A model generated the notes under the pieces. That model was not told the origin of the DNA. It made no database searches and worked only from the letters and a program-made list of their open reading frames with translations. Both the position numbers and the translations under genes were made by a program. Below, one piece after another: positions 23,101-34,300 of a stretch of 64,000 nucleotides of DNA. The stretch lies in the NCBI GenBank assembly GCA_031841125.1, contig CM063114.1, positions 27,845,266-27,909,265 of the forward strand. The letters run 5' to 3'. How positions within the stretch are numbered: position 1 is the first letter of the stretch; each line of letters begins with the position of its first letter. The stretch is from Acanthococcus lagerstroemiae. Taxonomy: Eukaryota; Arthropoda; Insecta; Hemiptera; Eriococcidae.

Positions 23101-26100
23101 CCTAGTCTTTTCACCTTCCTCTGTCTTTCTAGACTTCGTCAACCTTTCTTATTGGTTTTATATTCCTTTCGCGTTTCTTAGTCTTCTCAGTCATCTTACT
23201 GCTTCTTCAATACCATTTTTAGTATTATTTGCAGCTTTCTTAGCCTTTTCATTCTCCAAAAGAAGACCGAACAAGAAAACATTCCACCTCATCACTATGT
23301 TACTGGCCTCGTCAGTAAGTCGTACAAAATAATGTAAAAGTTTCGAGCAACCGTCCGAACTTTTCGAACAGAAATTCTAGGAACGTTTCCACGGCACATC
23401 CTCAATTGTAACTGACTGTGGTAACTTCATACCTCACAAAATTGCGCAAGTGAATCTAAATGAGTGCACAGCCTTGGCGTCAATTTGACCAAATTCTTGA
23501 CAAACAATTCGGGGGCACTCACGTACAAGGAACTACTCGTCAGCCCGATATCCGAGTTACTCGAGTGTTTAAATGGCGTTTTCTTGTTGCTGGATATTAA
23601 CACGAAATGGAGTTTCTCCACCAGATCCTCCATTATGAATAGTAATTCGGACGGGCCGAATTCCGGCTTCAATTCCCAGTCCTATCACAAACACCAGAGT
23701 TCCAACATTTTGAAATTAATGGCAGCAAAAACAGAGCTGCGTGGCTAATATAGTAAATTGGATCGCAATTTTCACCTTTTCTGGTTCCGGCTCCAAAGTG
23801 AGAGGTAGAGACAGCATGACCCAAATATCCCAATCTAATTCTCTGAAAAACTGTTTATAATTTTTCATGTTCGCCGTTTCCTCGGTGTTCTCTTTCGTAT
23901 CTTCGTTATCAGATTCTTCTTGAATCGTCGGCTGGGATCTAACCAAGTGCTTCCGGATGTCAGGAGTCTTTGAATCGTTTTTCTTCTTGTTTGACGTTTT
24001 TCTGAACCATGGCGACCATAATTACAGTTCGGGTGCGATTTTAATGTCTTACGATGTTACTAATTTAAAAGTGAACTCACTTTTTCTTCTTATCCGATCC
24101 AATGGCCGGGATTTTCACAGATTTATGAAAATGACACTTCGGAGGACAATAATCGCGTTTCAGCATTTGAGGCAGATACTTTGCTATTAATTTTTGCAGC
24201 CAGATTAACGTTCTCAAACGAACCAACACCTGGAATATACGGACCGTTTACCATATCTGAATAGAATGAAGCTACTCCGGAAGCAATGAAAGGGAATACC
24301 TTTTTCCCGGTGGGCTGTTTGATCATGCGAGCGAAACAATTGACGATTTCGCGAAACCAGTTTGTCAGGTAGAAAAACGAATCCATTATGACGGACTGAA
24401 CCTCCGGACTTTGAAGCGCAAACTCTTCGATCGCTTTGGGAGACGGCACGACAACGGGGCACTCTAATAAACCGTCGATTTCCCGCAGATCCTCGTACTC
24501 CAGTTCTCTGACCAGCCGCAATAAGGAAGGTAGAACCAAGAGGTACATTCTGAGCCTACGAGATACAAATGCATGATGATCATAGTCTGCGCGTAATTCA
24601 AATACGTTGTGCAAAACTTCATCCTACCCTGCGCTGATATTGCTGTTCAATTCCTCGATCAGTGTAGGCGTCAAATTCAGAACCACGAATTCGTCGTCTT
24701 CGTTCAGGCCGAATTTCAAGCAACATTCTACCAATTCTCTAAACAGAAAATACAAACAACATTGGTGCATAGTTTTTCTTTTTAATTATGAATTAAATGA
24801 ATGGCGAGCTTACACTTGCTTAACTTCATCGTTGCAAATTAGGAAGTACTTCTTCATGTTTTCTTTCATCACGATCGACGTGTAGAACTGGAATTAGATA
24901 GAATTATTCGTATATTTTGGAAATTTGGTGTATTAAATACAGGAGGAATAAGACTGGTGAGTCTTAAGAGAGATGGGACTGTCAAAAATGTTTACTTTTA
25001 GCAGGAGTCCAAAACTGAGAGAGCCCAAAGACCGGGGGCAGAACGCGAAGTGAAGGAACGAGCTTCGGAACTGAAAGTTTTCTTCAAATTTCAATTCCCG
25101 GAACTCGAAGCGGGTTCTACGTTTCGACTTAGGATGACTGTTTTGAGAAAGGAGGTTGAGGAAGACAGCAGGCTAAAGTTGAAATTAGATCGATGCTACT
25201 AAGCTCCAACTCCGTGTAATTTTCGTATGTATGGTTGAGAAAAAGGGGGCGCACAGACCCGGGCAAGTGAAACTCAAAAGTAGAGTTGGAAAGACGAGGG
25301 CAAGAGCTGAAGCAGAAGGTCACGAGAGCAGAAGCCAAGTGGAATTTGGAAAACGGGATGCGTCGAGTCACCGTCTGATTTTCTTGACAATAGAACCTTA
25401 CTTCTAACAAAGATCCGCAGTAACTAGCTTTCACCTTTTTAGAACTCATTAATGTTATGTTTTTATAATTATTATTCTTTTTTAGACAATTTACGTGTCG
25501 CTTTCTACTGCACAGGTCAGGGACACAATGCGTTCAGATTCTTAAAACTCGTTCCGGTTCCAATTAAGACTCTGTTGAGACCTATTAACACTTGTGAAGA
25601 CAATGCAAATTTATCAAACTCACCAAAATCCCGTTAAAACTTACAAATGATCGTTGAGAACTTATCTGCAAGAGGGAAGAGCTGAGGAAAGTCACGAATA
25701 AAAATAGACGGCAGATGATACAATGGGCGGAGTTACAAAAAATGGTAAGGAGAGAGATTAGGGACTGTAGAAAATTCGAGGAGGAAATGGTTGAGGAGAT
25801 AATCGAGCAGTTATGGTCCACAAGTAGGACGAAAAAAGATGAGCTAAGGAGGGGAAAGCTGACCACAGGTCTACGGAATGAAAAAGGAATCCTTGTAACA
25901 AAAAGAGAGGAAATCATTGAGGAAGCGACGAAATTCTACAGAAACCTCTACGCAGCTCCAAACCAACGAGAAGCAGCCCTCGAGGGCCAGAACAAAGAGG
26001 ACATGTATATCCAAGAGGGGAGGGTAACACAGATGAATCCCCCCCCCCCTCAATAACAAATCGTGAAGTAGAATACACATTTAGCAAATTAAAAAGTGGT

Positions 26101-29100
26101 GGGCCCCAGGGCCTGATAAAATTGAAAACTCAACTTTAAAAACATTCGGCGATATTTTGGCTAAACCCCGGACCCTCATATTTAACCAAATCATCCAGCT
26201 AGGAGAAACCCCACAACAGCGGTGAATATCCAAAATTATTCTATTGCACAAAAAAGGGGATAAAACACAACTACATAACTTCAGACCCATTAGTTTATCC
26301 GCATGTATATGCGAAGCCTTCATGCCGTCTCTCAATACTCACTAAAAGTGATTTATCCAAATTTTTGTATTTCTTCAACATCAGAGAAAACTGATCGAAC
26401 CCGAAACCTTGAGCTTCAGGAACAACCCTAGTACCATCAACAATGAGTTCTGAAACAGATAGGTAATTTTAGTGTCTTCAAATTAGAAATAACTAGGGAG
26501 TGTTTCTGACTAATGCGACGTAAAAGAACAAAGAGCAAAATCAGACACGAACTTAGAAAAGGCAGAGCTTTTTTAGCTTTTTCAGACAATAAGTTCTCGT
26601 CAAAGTCGTCCGATGACTTATCAGGCCACTGGTTAGATTCATCATCAGTGAACATAGCGATGTGTTTTATAGCCATTACCGCGCAGATGATGCTCACTCG
26701 CAACAACCTGCAACACGAGCACGTATTATTCGGCAAATATAAAATTCTTACTTGAAACGAGTTCAACAAATTACGAATTTGCATACTTGATATTTGATGA
26801 CGAAATTTGTTTCTCAATCAAAGAAGTAATTTCAGTTTTTAACAACATGATATCAGTCTCATCATTCGTTTCGGTAAACGCTATGCAACATAGCATGTCC
26901 ATCAGTTGTTGCACATCTTTCAGTGGCAAATCCATCAACTTATTCAGCAACACCTAAAGAGAGATAAGAATCCTCATTTAATTGAGCTGGCTTTAAGAAA
27001 TTTTCGGCCAGTTTAATATTTTTGTTCTTCTGATTTTGAAAGTGGACTTTCTAATCGCAAAATGTTTCTCTTTGGATTGTAGGACTCACGAACGTCTGAA
27101 GCCTGAGCTTATTGAAACTACATAACTCAAAAGAGGAGGAGAAAACTTTCCAAACATCAGCGGAAAATATTAGAATTTCAAACAAATTTACTTTATGAAA
27201 TCTCGTATTAAGTAAAAAGTCTGAGTTACACATAGCCATGGACCCAATTCAATAATCACGAAATTTTCATTTCGGGCATTCACGAAGTATCTCGAAGAAC
27301 ATTTATAATCAGAGTGGCTAACATTATACAAACCCTCAACATAGAAGCGAGAGGTCTAATTTTTTCAGGATATTTGACCGCAATTGCCGACAATATATTT
27401 AGAGCAGTTTGAGCATCATTAGCGTCCCCAGCTCCAATGTAAGCCAGTAATTCTTTTATAATAATCCTGCACCATTGTTGAGTTGTCTGTTCAAAACATA
27501 TTCTGAAAATCACACGTACAAAGTTGACATTTTATTTATGAAAAACCATAATCGATAATAAATGAGATTTAAAACATCATTTCCCCTTCGAAATACGCAC
27601 AAATAAAACGATGTAACGAATTCCGTGATTGCAGTATCGACGGACTTCAGTAATTTAGACAGAATGGACATCAGTGGAGTAAAGTATTCGATTATCACCT
27701 GTATGGCGAAACAGACTGTTTGAAAACGCGCATGAAAATAATTTCAAATTTGAAACAAAGCATCACGCACTAACCGGAACAAAATGCTCGAAAGTTTTAT
27801 CAATCAGTGTGGTAGTGAAAAGCTCATTTTTCACCCGACTTCGAAACATCGTTTCAATATTTCTTTTCCTCGTGTTCTCGGTGCAGATATCGAACAATAT
27901 CAGAACTACCAGCAAATCGAATGGTCTGAAAATCATTTCAATTAGCACTTAATACGCTCATCACACAACTGAAGCAATATCCCGTGATATTTACCTGCAT
28001 TTCGTTTCCGTATTCAATTGCGATATATTTTTTATCCACGAATCTGCCAGTTGTTTGTTGGCTAACAAGCAATTTCTTATATTACTGAAAACTAAAACTT
28101 TTACGCCTTCAACGTCAACGTTTTCTTCATTCATAGTATTCTTCAGAGACACACTGTCATCGGCAAACAGTTCTCTTCGCAGGCCACTCAGCACCTGGGA
28201 TATTCAAAAACAAGTGAGTAGGTTTATTGGACATCTCACCTTTTTTTTCAAAAAAATGAAACCTGATTACTTCATCGTAGGAGTTCGAATCACAAGTGCA
28301 TAACAAAAATTTAACGATATTCGGCAGATATTCGATGGGGGATGTCTTCAACGTCTCGATTAAACTTCGCCTCACATCCTTTCGAATCTCGCTTTGCACT
28401 GACAGATTAGTCAATGCGTCCAAAATAGGCGGCATTAGTTCAAGCTCAGATTTCAACAGCTTACTGCAAAAAATTGATCATCAAAATTGGAATAATGAAA
28501 TACAATAGATAGTGGTGTAGCCAGACGCACATTTTGGAGTTGATTACGATTGTTTAGAGGTTTACTAAAGGGTTTTTACTGGATTGGCCGCTTTGTAGTC
28601 CAGTCCTCATAATACTCGCTGAAGTTGGAGCCCAGGTTTCTTTTTTCCGTCTACCTACTTACTCAACTCTCTGGTTGACTGGTGCGAAGACTACCTGTCT
28701 TGGATTGTGGATTATTTCTCGGGGATGAGGCAAAACTGGAGTTTTATTCTTGCTGCATGTCGTCTGACCAGACAGAAGGCTTGTCTATCTCCAGAACTGG
28801 CTCCCATTTGGTCCTCGTAACTGTTCCTTCATTTACCCCGATCTTGAAGCAACAGATCTGCTCTTGTAATGTTTCTAATTTTTCAGGTTAAGAAACCCGC
28901 CCGGCGTTTTTCAAATCCAGATTTAGAGTATATATACGAATGATATTTCTTTTTCGAAATTGTCACACAGGTAAGGTTACTCTTCCCATACAAAACATCG
29001 GTGTAACAGAGAGCTCTCTTCCTTCCAAACAACTTCCCGGCTTTCAGTTTCAGCTACAAAAATATTGCACTTCTCGAAATCAGGAAGTGATTAGCTAACC

Positions 29101-30616
29101 AGAAACTTCATTGCCTTTACTCCCTTCGAAAAGAAGCTCCTTACATTAAATATAATACCATGTAACATTTCGAACCTTAGTTCACTGGCAGCAAAATGAT
29201 GTTCCATATCACCAATTATATCCGGTAAATAAATGATGACCTCTTGCTGGATCTAAAAAGGTGATATCCAATAGTAAGAACAACTTGATACTTCGAAAAT
29301 GCAGATCTAAAAATATTTGATTGGCTTAGGGTACCAACTTGTTTATCCGGAGATGAAAATATAATATCAAACAATCGTTCGCATAAGTTCTTGGAATCAA
29401 CAATTCTGTTCAAATATCTGAACGGTTGTAGAATTAGTCGGACCCAGGTTACAGACGTCATTTCGAAATCAAAACTGTAAAACAGAATGCCAGTGTAATA
29501 AATAGAAATATTCGTAGTTTAATTGTCAGTTTATGTAAGAGGGTAGGTACTTTATCTCGTTTTGCAAGGCGAGCTCTCCTAATCTGTCTAGTAAATAGTT
29601 AGCTAATTGTGTTTGAAGTTCTTCGATTTGTAAAAGCAGCCGCATCAAACTATCTTGGGTGGAGCCCCTGGCGACATCACAGTCGGGGGACGTCTAAAAA
29701 ATGAAATATTTGATTAACAGCAGTGAATCAGTCCAAGTTCTGTAAATACAACTTTTTTAAAACTAAATAATAATGTGAGAATACGTACCGAAGTAGGCGA
29801 TAATGCTTTCAGGAATCTGTCATTATTGGAATAATAATCTTTAAGATTGTCAATAAATTTTTTAATATTTTCAGGTGCTCTTCCTCTGCTTGAGTATAAT
29901 TTGGAGTTCAGGTTCTTTACAAAAATCGCCTGGTCGAGTTCTAAATAGCAATGTGAAAAACAGTACGATTATTAAAAAGATTGTCAATATCACCTTCTGA
30001 TTGCTGCTTGCAGAAAATTAATCTGAGATGAACGTGCACTGGATGCTTTAGAAGCTAGTAAGTTAGTACTTTCGAAAAATAACTCTAAGCACATGAACGG
30101 ATTTTTGAAATGTAGGAGAATTCTATCAAGATTCAATTTGAAGAGAAGCATTTTAAGTTCATGAAAAAATGGTCCGTTCACATTCCTCTTTACAGTTATT
30201 TTAATAACTTTGTAACATTCCGACAGGCTGCGAAACTGTTGAGGCACGTAGTAGGAATAATAGTGAGCTAGCCAACATCTTTCACGCAGTTTTTTTGCAA
30301 ATACTCTAACAGATAAGGTTGTACACTTACTCAAAATATTGGCCGGCTCTGCGTCCACATCCATCCCGCAAGAAGAAAAGATATCTTGTAGATTCCACGA
30401 TTCAGTAGGTTTGTTTGAGATATTCACAATATTCTGAGATGGGTGTGAAGTTACGGATGTTTCTTTGACACTAGATCCCAAGCCATTTGAGCCAGACCCA
30501 ACGGAAGTTGGCGATTCGTTAACATCATCATTGACAACATTCTCACGAGCGGTAGACGCACAGGCAGTTTTATTAACCAAGATGCCATTGTGAGTTCTCT
30601 TCGGTCTTTTGTACAT
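17186..30616 (-). CDS. FANCD2: Fanconi anaemia group D2 protein, complete
   Basis: The FANCD2 half of the I-D2 clamp, which is monoubiquitinated and closes on DNA during interstrand-crosslink repair and fork protection. My exons (minus strand): 30616-30331, 29940-29789, 29693-29551, 29474-29339, 29252-29176, 28463-28271, 28194-27995, 27925-27775, 27698-27601, 27502-27334, 26953-26787, 26707-26553, 26449-26343, 24887-24814, 24738-24628, 24555-24180, 24136-24081, 24001-23776, 23681-23433, 22168-22009, 20573-20373, 20289-20064, 19841-19655, 17871-17722, 17645-17478, 17383-17186. They close in phase to 1471 residues; human FANCD2 has 1451. Anchors: FDQFSLMLKKYKNLDKSLL, EIDGLLECP followed by TNWFREIVNCF, QFFRELDWDIW, VLNNCTEAFFVGSMRNKDIQ and a long acidic C-terminus. 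The 43-nt intron 24137-24179 is doubtful and could instead mark a frameshift. LINE fragments sit in two introns. Confidence 0.94.
18675..18960. repeat. Tandem repeat, about 120-bp period, 2.5 copies
   Basis: GGAAGGGGG-type blocks followed by a TATTGAAAAA(T/C)ATATA motif recur near 18690, 18810 and 18925 with about 120-bp spacing. It lies in the FANCD2 intron 17872-19654. Confidence 0.6.
20590..21960 (+). mobile_element. Non-LTR retrotransposon remnant (R1/I-like): endonuclease piece joined to RNase H
   Basis: The + strand encodes LGCDANSHHTIWGSTDTNPRG (20635-20700), a signature of the apurinic-type endonuclease of R1/I-group elements. About 250 bases later comes an RNase H domain (20920-21480) with WFADASKNNQGVGIGI, EVMSITVAID, YICTDSQSAIKAL and ILWTPGHCGIKGN. 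The reverse transcriptase that belongs between them is missing, and the frame is broken by stops. It sits antisense in the FANCD2 intron 20574-22008. It is a dead copy with an internal deletion. Confidence 0.8.
22836..22911. repeat. 76-bp hairpin element
   Basis: CCAGTATTATAAAACTT at the left end is perfectly inverted at the right end, and the inner bases also pair (about 31 of 36 positions) around a central GGTTAACC. It lies in the FANCD2 intron 22169-23432. It fits a miniature inverted-repeat element or a hairpin RNA source. Confidence 0.75.
25640..26335 (+). mobile_element. RTE-like non-LTR retrotransposon fragment
   Basis: The + strand encodes the region upstream of and including the start of a reverse transcriptase: EIIEEATKFYRNLY, then REVEYTFSKLKSGGPQGPDKI, then NQIIQLGETP, ILLHKKGDKTQLHNFRPISL. 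These are the standard RT motifs 0-2 of RTE-type and related elements. The frame shifts at a C-run near 26041. It is inserted in the FANCD2 intron 24888-26342, opposite in sense to the gene. Confidence 0.82.
26540..26820 (-). other. FANCD2: FANCD2 segment matching the monoubiquitination site
   Basis: The exons ending at 26787 and starting at 26707 join as SSSNIK-LLRVSIICAVMAIKH (K591 of my model). In vertebrates the acceptor lysine directly precedes the LIGIIGAV block. By eye alignment that position is leucine 593 here, and the only nearby lysine is two residues earlier. Confidence 0.55.
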
Positions 30617-31374
30617 CTTGTTTACGTGAGGTACTGAGGACCAAACGGCAAAGTGCTGAGTTTGTTCTACAGATCTACAAGTCTACATGAATAGAAAACT
30701 TACATGTGCAAATCTATTCTTATAGTTGAAATGAGAGAAAGAAGGCGTCATTCAATTTGTTTATCTATTCTTAAACTTTACAACACATAATAACTAATCC
30801 GCTAAGTTCAAATTTCTAAAATTCTTCACATTTTCTAGTCATTCATTGCCCTTATCACTTTATTTTTCATTCGATATGAAATTGCGGGAAAATTATCAGT
30901 TCATTGGTAGAGATTCCTTCAGTGTGGTAATGTAATGTAATGAATTTTGAATTTTCGAAATTTAAGGTTTTTAGGGTCGGCCACTAGTTATTTCATAAGT
31001 TTTAGTAATTAATTATTGCTAGGGATTACGAGGTCGTAATGGTCTTTTTGTAATTGATGCTCGTTACAATCTTAAAATTTACAAGCAAAAATTTTGCGAT
31101 TCGTATGAATTTGTGTTTTGTGAATAATATTTTCTTTTTGACTAAAAAGATATTTTTTTCCAACCAAGGTAAATTTAAGTTACAATAAGTTGGCAACACT
31201 TTATTTTTGGCGCAATATCGTATGTTCTGTTCAATGGGTGCCGATTTGCACGTTTAGTTTCATGCTTTCATCCTTCCATTTCGCGGTGATCGAAAAGAAT
31301 ATATTTTGGTTTCGGATGAGATCTTGTTGAAAAATTGACGTGTTCTAATTACCACGTTGGTTTTCTATCCCACA
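30617..31374. promoter_or_regulatory. Divergent FANCD2 / DDX11 promoter region with E2F-like site
   Basis: 758 bp separate the two start codons. A perfect E2F-type octamer TTTGGCGC lies at 31206-31213, with a second, weaker TTTCGCGG near 31280. Both genes are S-phase or repair genes, so a shared cell-cycle promoter is a reasonable inference. No coding sequence is visible. Confidence 0.5.
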
Positions 31375-34300
31375 ATGAATCCTTGTGCTCGAACTAACGT
31401 TTTAAAGCCTCCCGACGAGTTTCTTTTCCCATTTCCACCGTACGACATTCAGAAAGATTTCATGAAGAACCTGTACTCAGTTCTCGAGGAAAGTAAATTT
31501 GGTATTTTCGAAAGTCCTACTGGAACTGTAAGTATTATTTTCCCACCTTTTATCGATTCTGTTTTTTATTTTTATAATTCATGCCCTATACCATAGCGCT
31601 GTACTTGTCCTTGTGAATTGTTCTCCTGATCTAGTAGTAATATTCCAACATCTGATGCGCAGGGGAAATCTCTCAGTATCATCTGTGGCGCTTTGCGTTG
31701 GTTATGTGATCACGAAATTCATAACAAATCAAGTTTACTTCAGAGTATTGTTCTCATTGAAGAAGAACTTCAAAAAATTGAAGCCGATTGTAATGATGAT
31801 TGGTTATCAGCTCAGTCCAAACAAGTCAGTATCGCTCGTGTTAAAACTGATCTCCAGTTACAATTGAATTTCATCACTGAAAAAGAAACCGAGATCAACA
31901 ATATAAAGAAGAAATTCGAAAATGTAAGTTGAACTCCAGTTTATTGAACCAATTAACCAACATGATTGTTCTATGCTAGCCTCCCGGCTTATGAAGAAGG
32001 TGTGAAAATAACAGTACATTATTCCATTAATTTTTCTCAGTCATGCTGTTTTATTCATCTTCTAATTGTCTCAATAACACAGGAAGCTTCCGTGCCAGAA
32101 GTTTCGAAGAAGATCCAGTTTTCAGCACCCGGGCCTCGAACAACTGATAATGAAATCGATGACGATGTTCTGTTGGAAGATACGAGCCCTGCTGATGATG
32201 AAGACGAACCAGAAGAAGAAGATGTGGACGATAAATACGAAGGCGTCAAAGTAAATCAAACGTTTATTGTGAACACAAACATTTGCGAAAAGATTTGATT
32301 CCAAAATTTATTCATGTCTTCGCAGATATACTTCTGCAGTCGCACCCACTCTCAGTTATCACAGTTTGTTGGTGAAGTCCAACGTTCTCCTTATTCAGAA
32401 ATTCGTGTCGTCCCTCTTGCTTCTCGTCAAACGTATTGCGTGAATCCGGACGTGAAGAAGTTGAAGAATCTCACATTAATTAATGAAAGGTACGTCGTGA
32501 TAAGATCAACCTTTCTAATTTTTCTAGAATCGAGCAGTTAAAAGAAATCTTTTTAAATTTCTTATTTCAGGTGTTTAGAATTACAGAAGAATAAAGCGAG
32601 TAAAGCAACCAAAATAGGAGCATCCAAAGAAGTGATAAAGAAGAAGAAATGCAGTTCTGGCTGCCCGTTCAATAACAAATCTGCGATAGATACACTGAAG
32701 GAAAAAATGGTTGTTAAAATACACGATGTTGAAGAACTGGTGAGAGAAGGACAACAGCTTTCTGCTTGTCCGTACTACGCCACAAGGGCTGCCATTCCGC
32801 TTTCGCAGGTGAATTTCAGATTTATATTTTCTGGCTGTGTAACAAGGCTGAATTATGCAGTTTGATTGTCATTTTTCCAGTTGGTTGTTATTCCGTACAA
32901 TACGCTGCTTCACAAATCTACGCGAGAAGCCTCGAAAATCAAGATTAAAGACAATATCGTTATCATAGATGAAGCTCACAATCTGTTAGATGCGATTGGT
33001 AACATGCATAGTTCACATGTCACTGGAAATCAGGTAATGAATCTCAATTTGTCAATTTTGTTGCAAATGATGAACGGATTGATTGAGAAAGTTGTTTTTG
33101 TTTTAGCTGTGCTTATGCCATAATCAACTGACCACTTACAAAGAGAAATATGAGAAATTATTTAGCGCTAATAATCTGTTATTTCTGAATCAGTTGATAT
33201 ACGTTATCGGACAGTTGATATCACTGTTGGGTGAGTATACTTAACATTACCTACGTTTTGATGGATAGAAACGCATCTCAGATTAAGACTGATTTAGAGA
33301 TACTTTATACTAGTTGCTTATACATGTTATAAATATTTTTCAGGTGGAAAAGCTGGTTGTAATTCTATCGATAGCAGTAGGAAAGGCACAGACACGAAAA
33401 TGTTTACATTGTCAGAATTCGTGCACACTGCGGCTATCGATAATTATAATTTATATAAATTATTGGATTTTTGTCGGCGGAGCAAGATTTCTCACAAGGT
33501 ATGTTTTATCGACCTTATTGTAACAGATCAGCTGTAGATTGATTATTATCTAAAGCTACAGAACTTTTCTATAAAGCTAATTAAAGACACTCTGTCTTTG
33601 AGATCTTGCAGCGCTCAGTGGGGGAAATGTAAATCATGGTGGACAAAAAAAGTTTTCTATAAATTAATTTTAAATCAAGTATTATGGAATAATGGCATAA
33701 ATTGTTGAAAAATTCTTTAGTTCAACCCCATACCTTCTGCTGGGGCAACAGTGTAGAGAAAAGCATAAAATCATACACATGATCATTGCAGGCACGAGTG
33801 TTCCAGGATTCTGATTTGATTTTTTTTTAAATTACAGTTTTTTGAGGGTAAAAAAGAGAGGGAAAAATGATAGCATCAACCCCTTTTTGTATCATCCCTC
33901 AAAATATAGGTTATTCTGCTTGGCATTCGACGTCAGATTCTTGAGCCGACAATTTTTAGAACCCTTACGCCCTAAAATAGGGGTAACATATTAGAGTACC
34001 GGTTTTCTTGGTTGCTAGTTCCAAATTTTGGCAGTCGTTTTTCTTATTGGATCGTAGCTCCCCGCCCCCCTAAAAAAAAGAAAGAATCATCAAATTGAAA
34101 CTCTTTGTTTACCCATTATCCGATGATCTGTAGGATTAGATTTATTATCCCAGGGTCCAGACAGACAACTAGCGAGACAGCCGGCCCATAAGTTAGAGAA
34201 ACAGTCAGCTACTCTTCTCTTCCCCTCCTGGCTAAACAGTCTGGTAGTGTCGGACGGGTGGATATAATATAAGTAGATAGAAAGACAGGTAGTCGGGCAG

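Noticed and set aside
29990..30330. Extension of FANCD2 exon 1 as one 208-codon ORF
   Set aside because: A good donor at 30331 joins in phase to the exon at 29940, which matches FANCD2; the extension has no counterpart in the family and ends in a stop.
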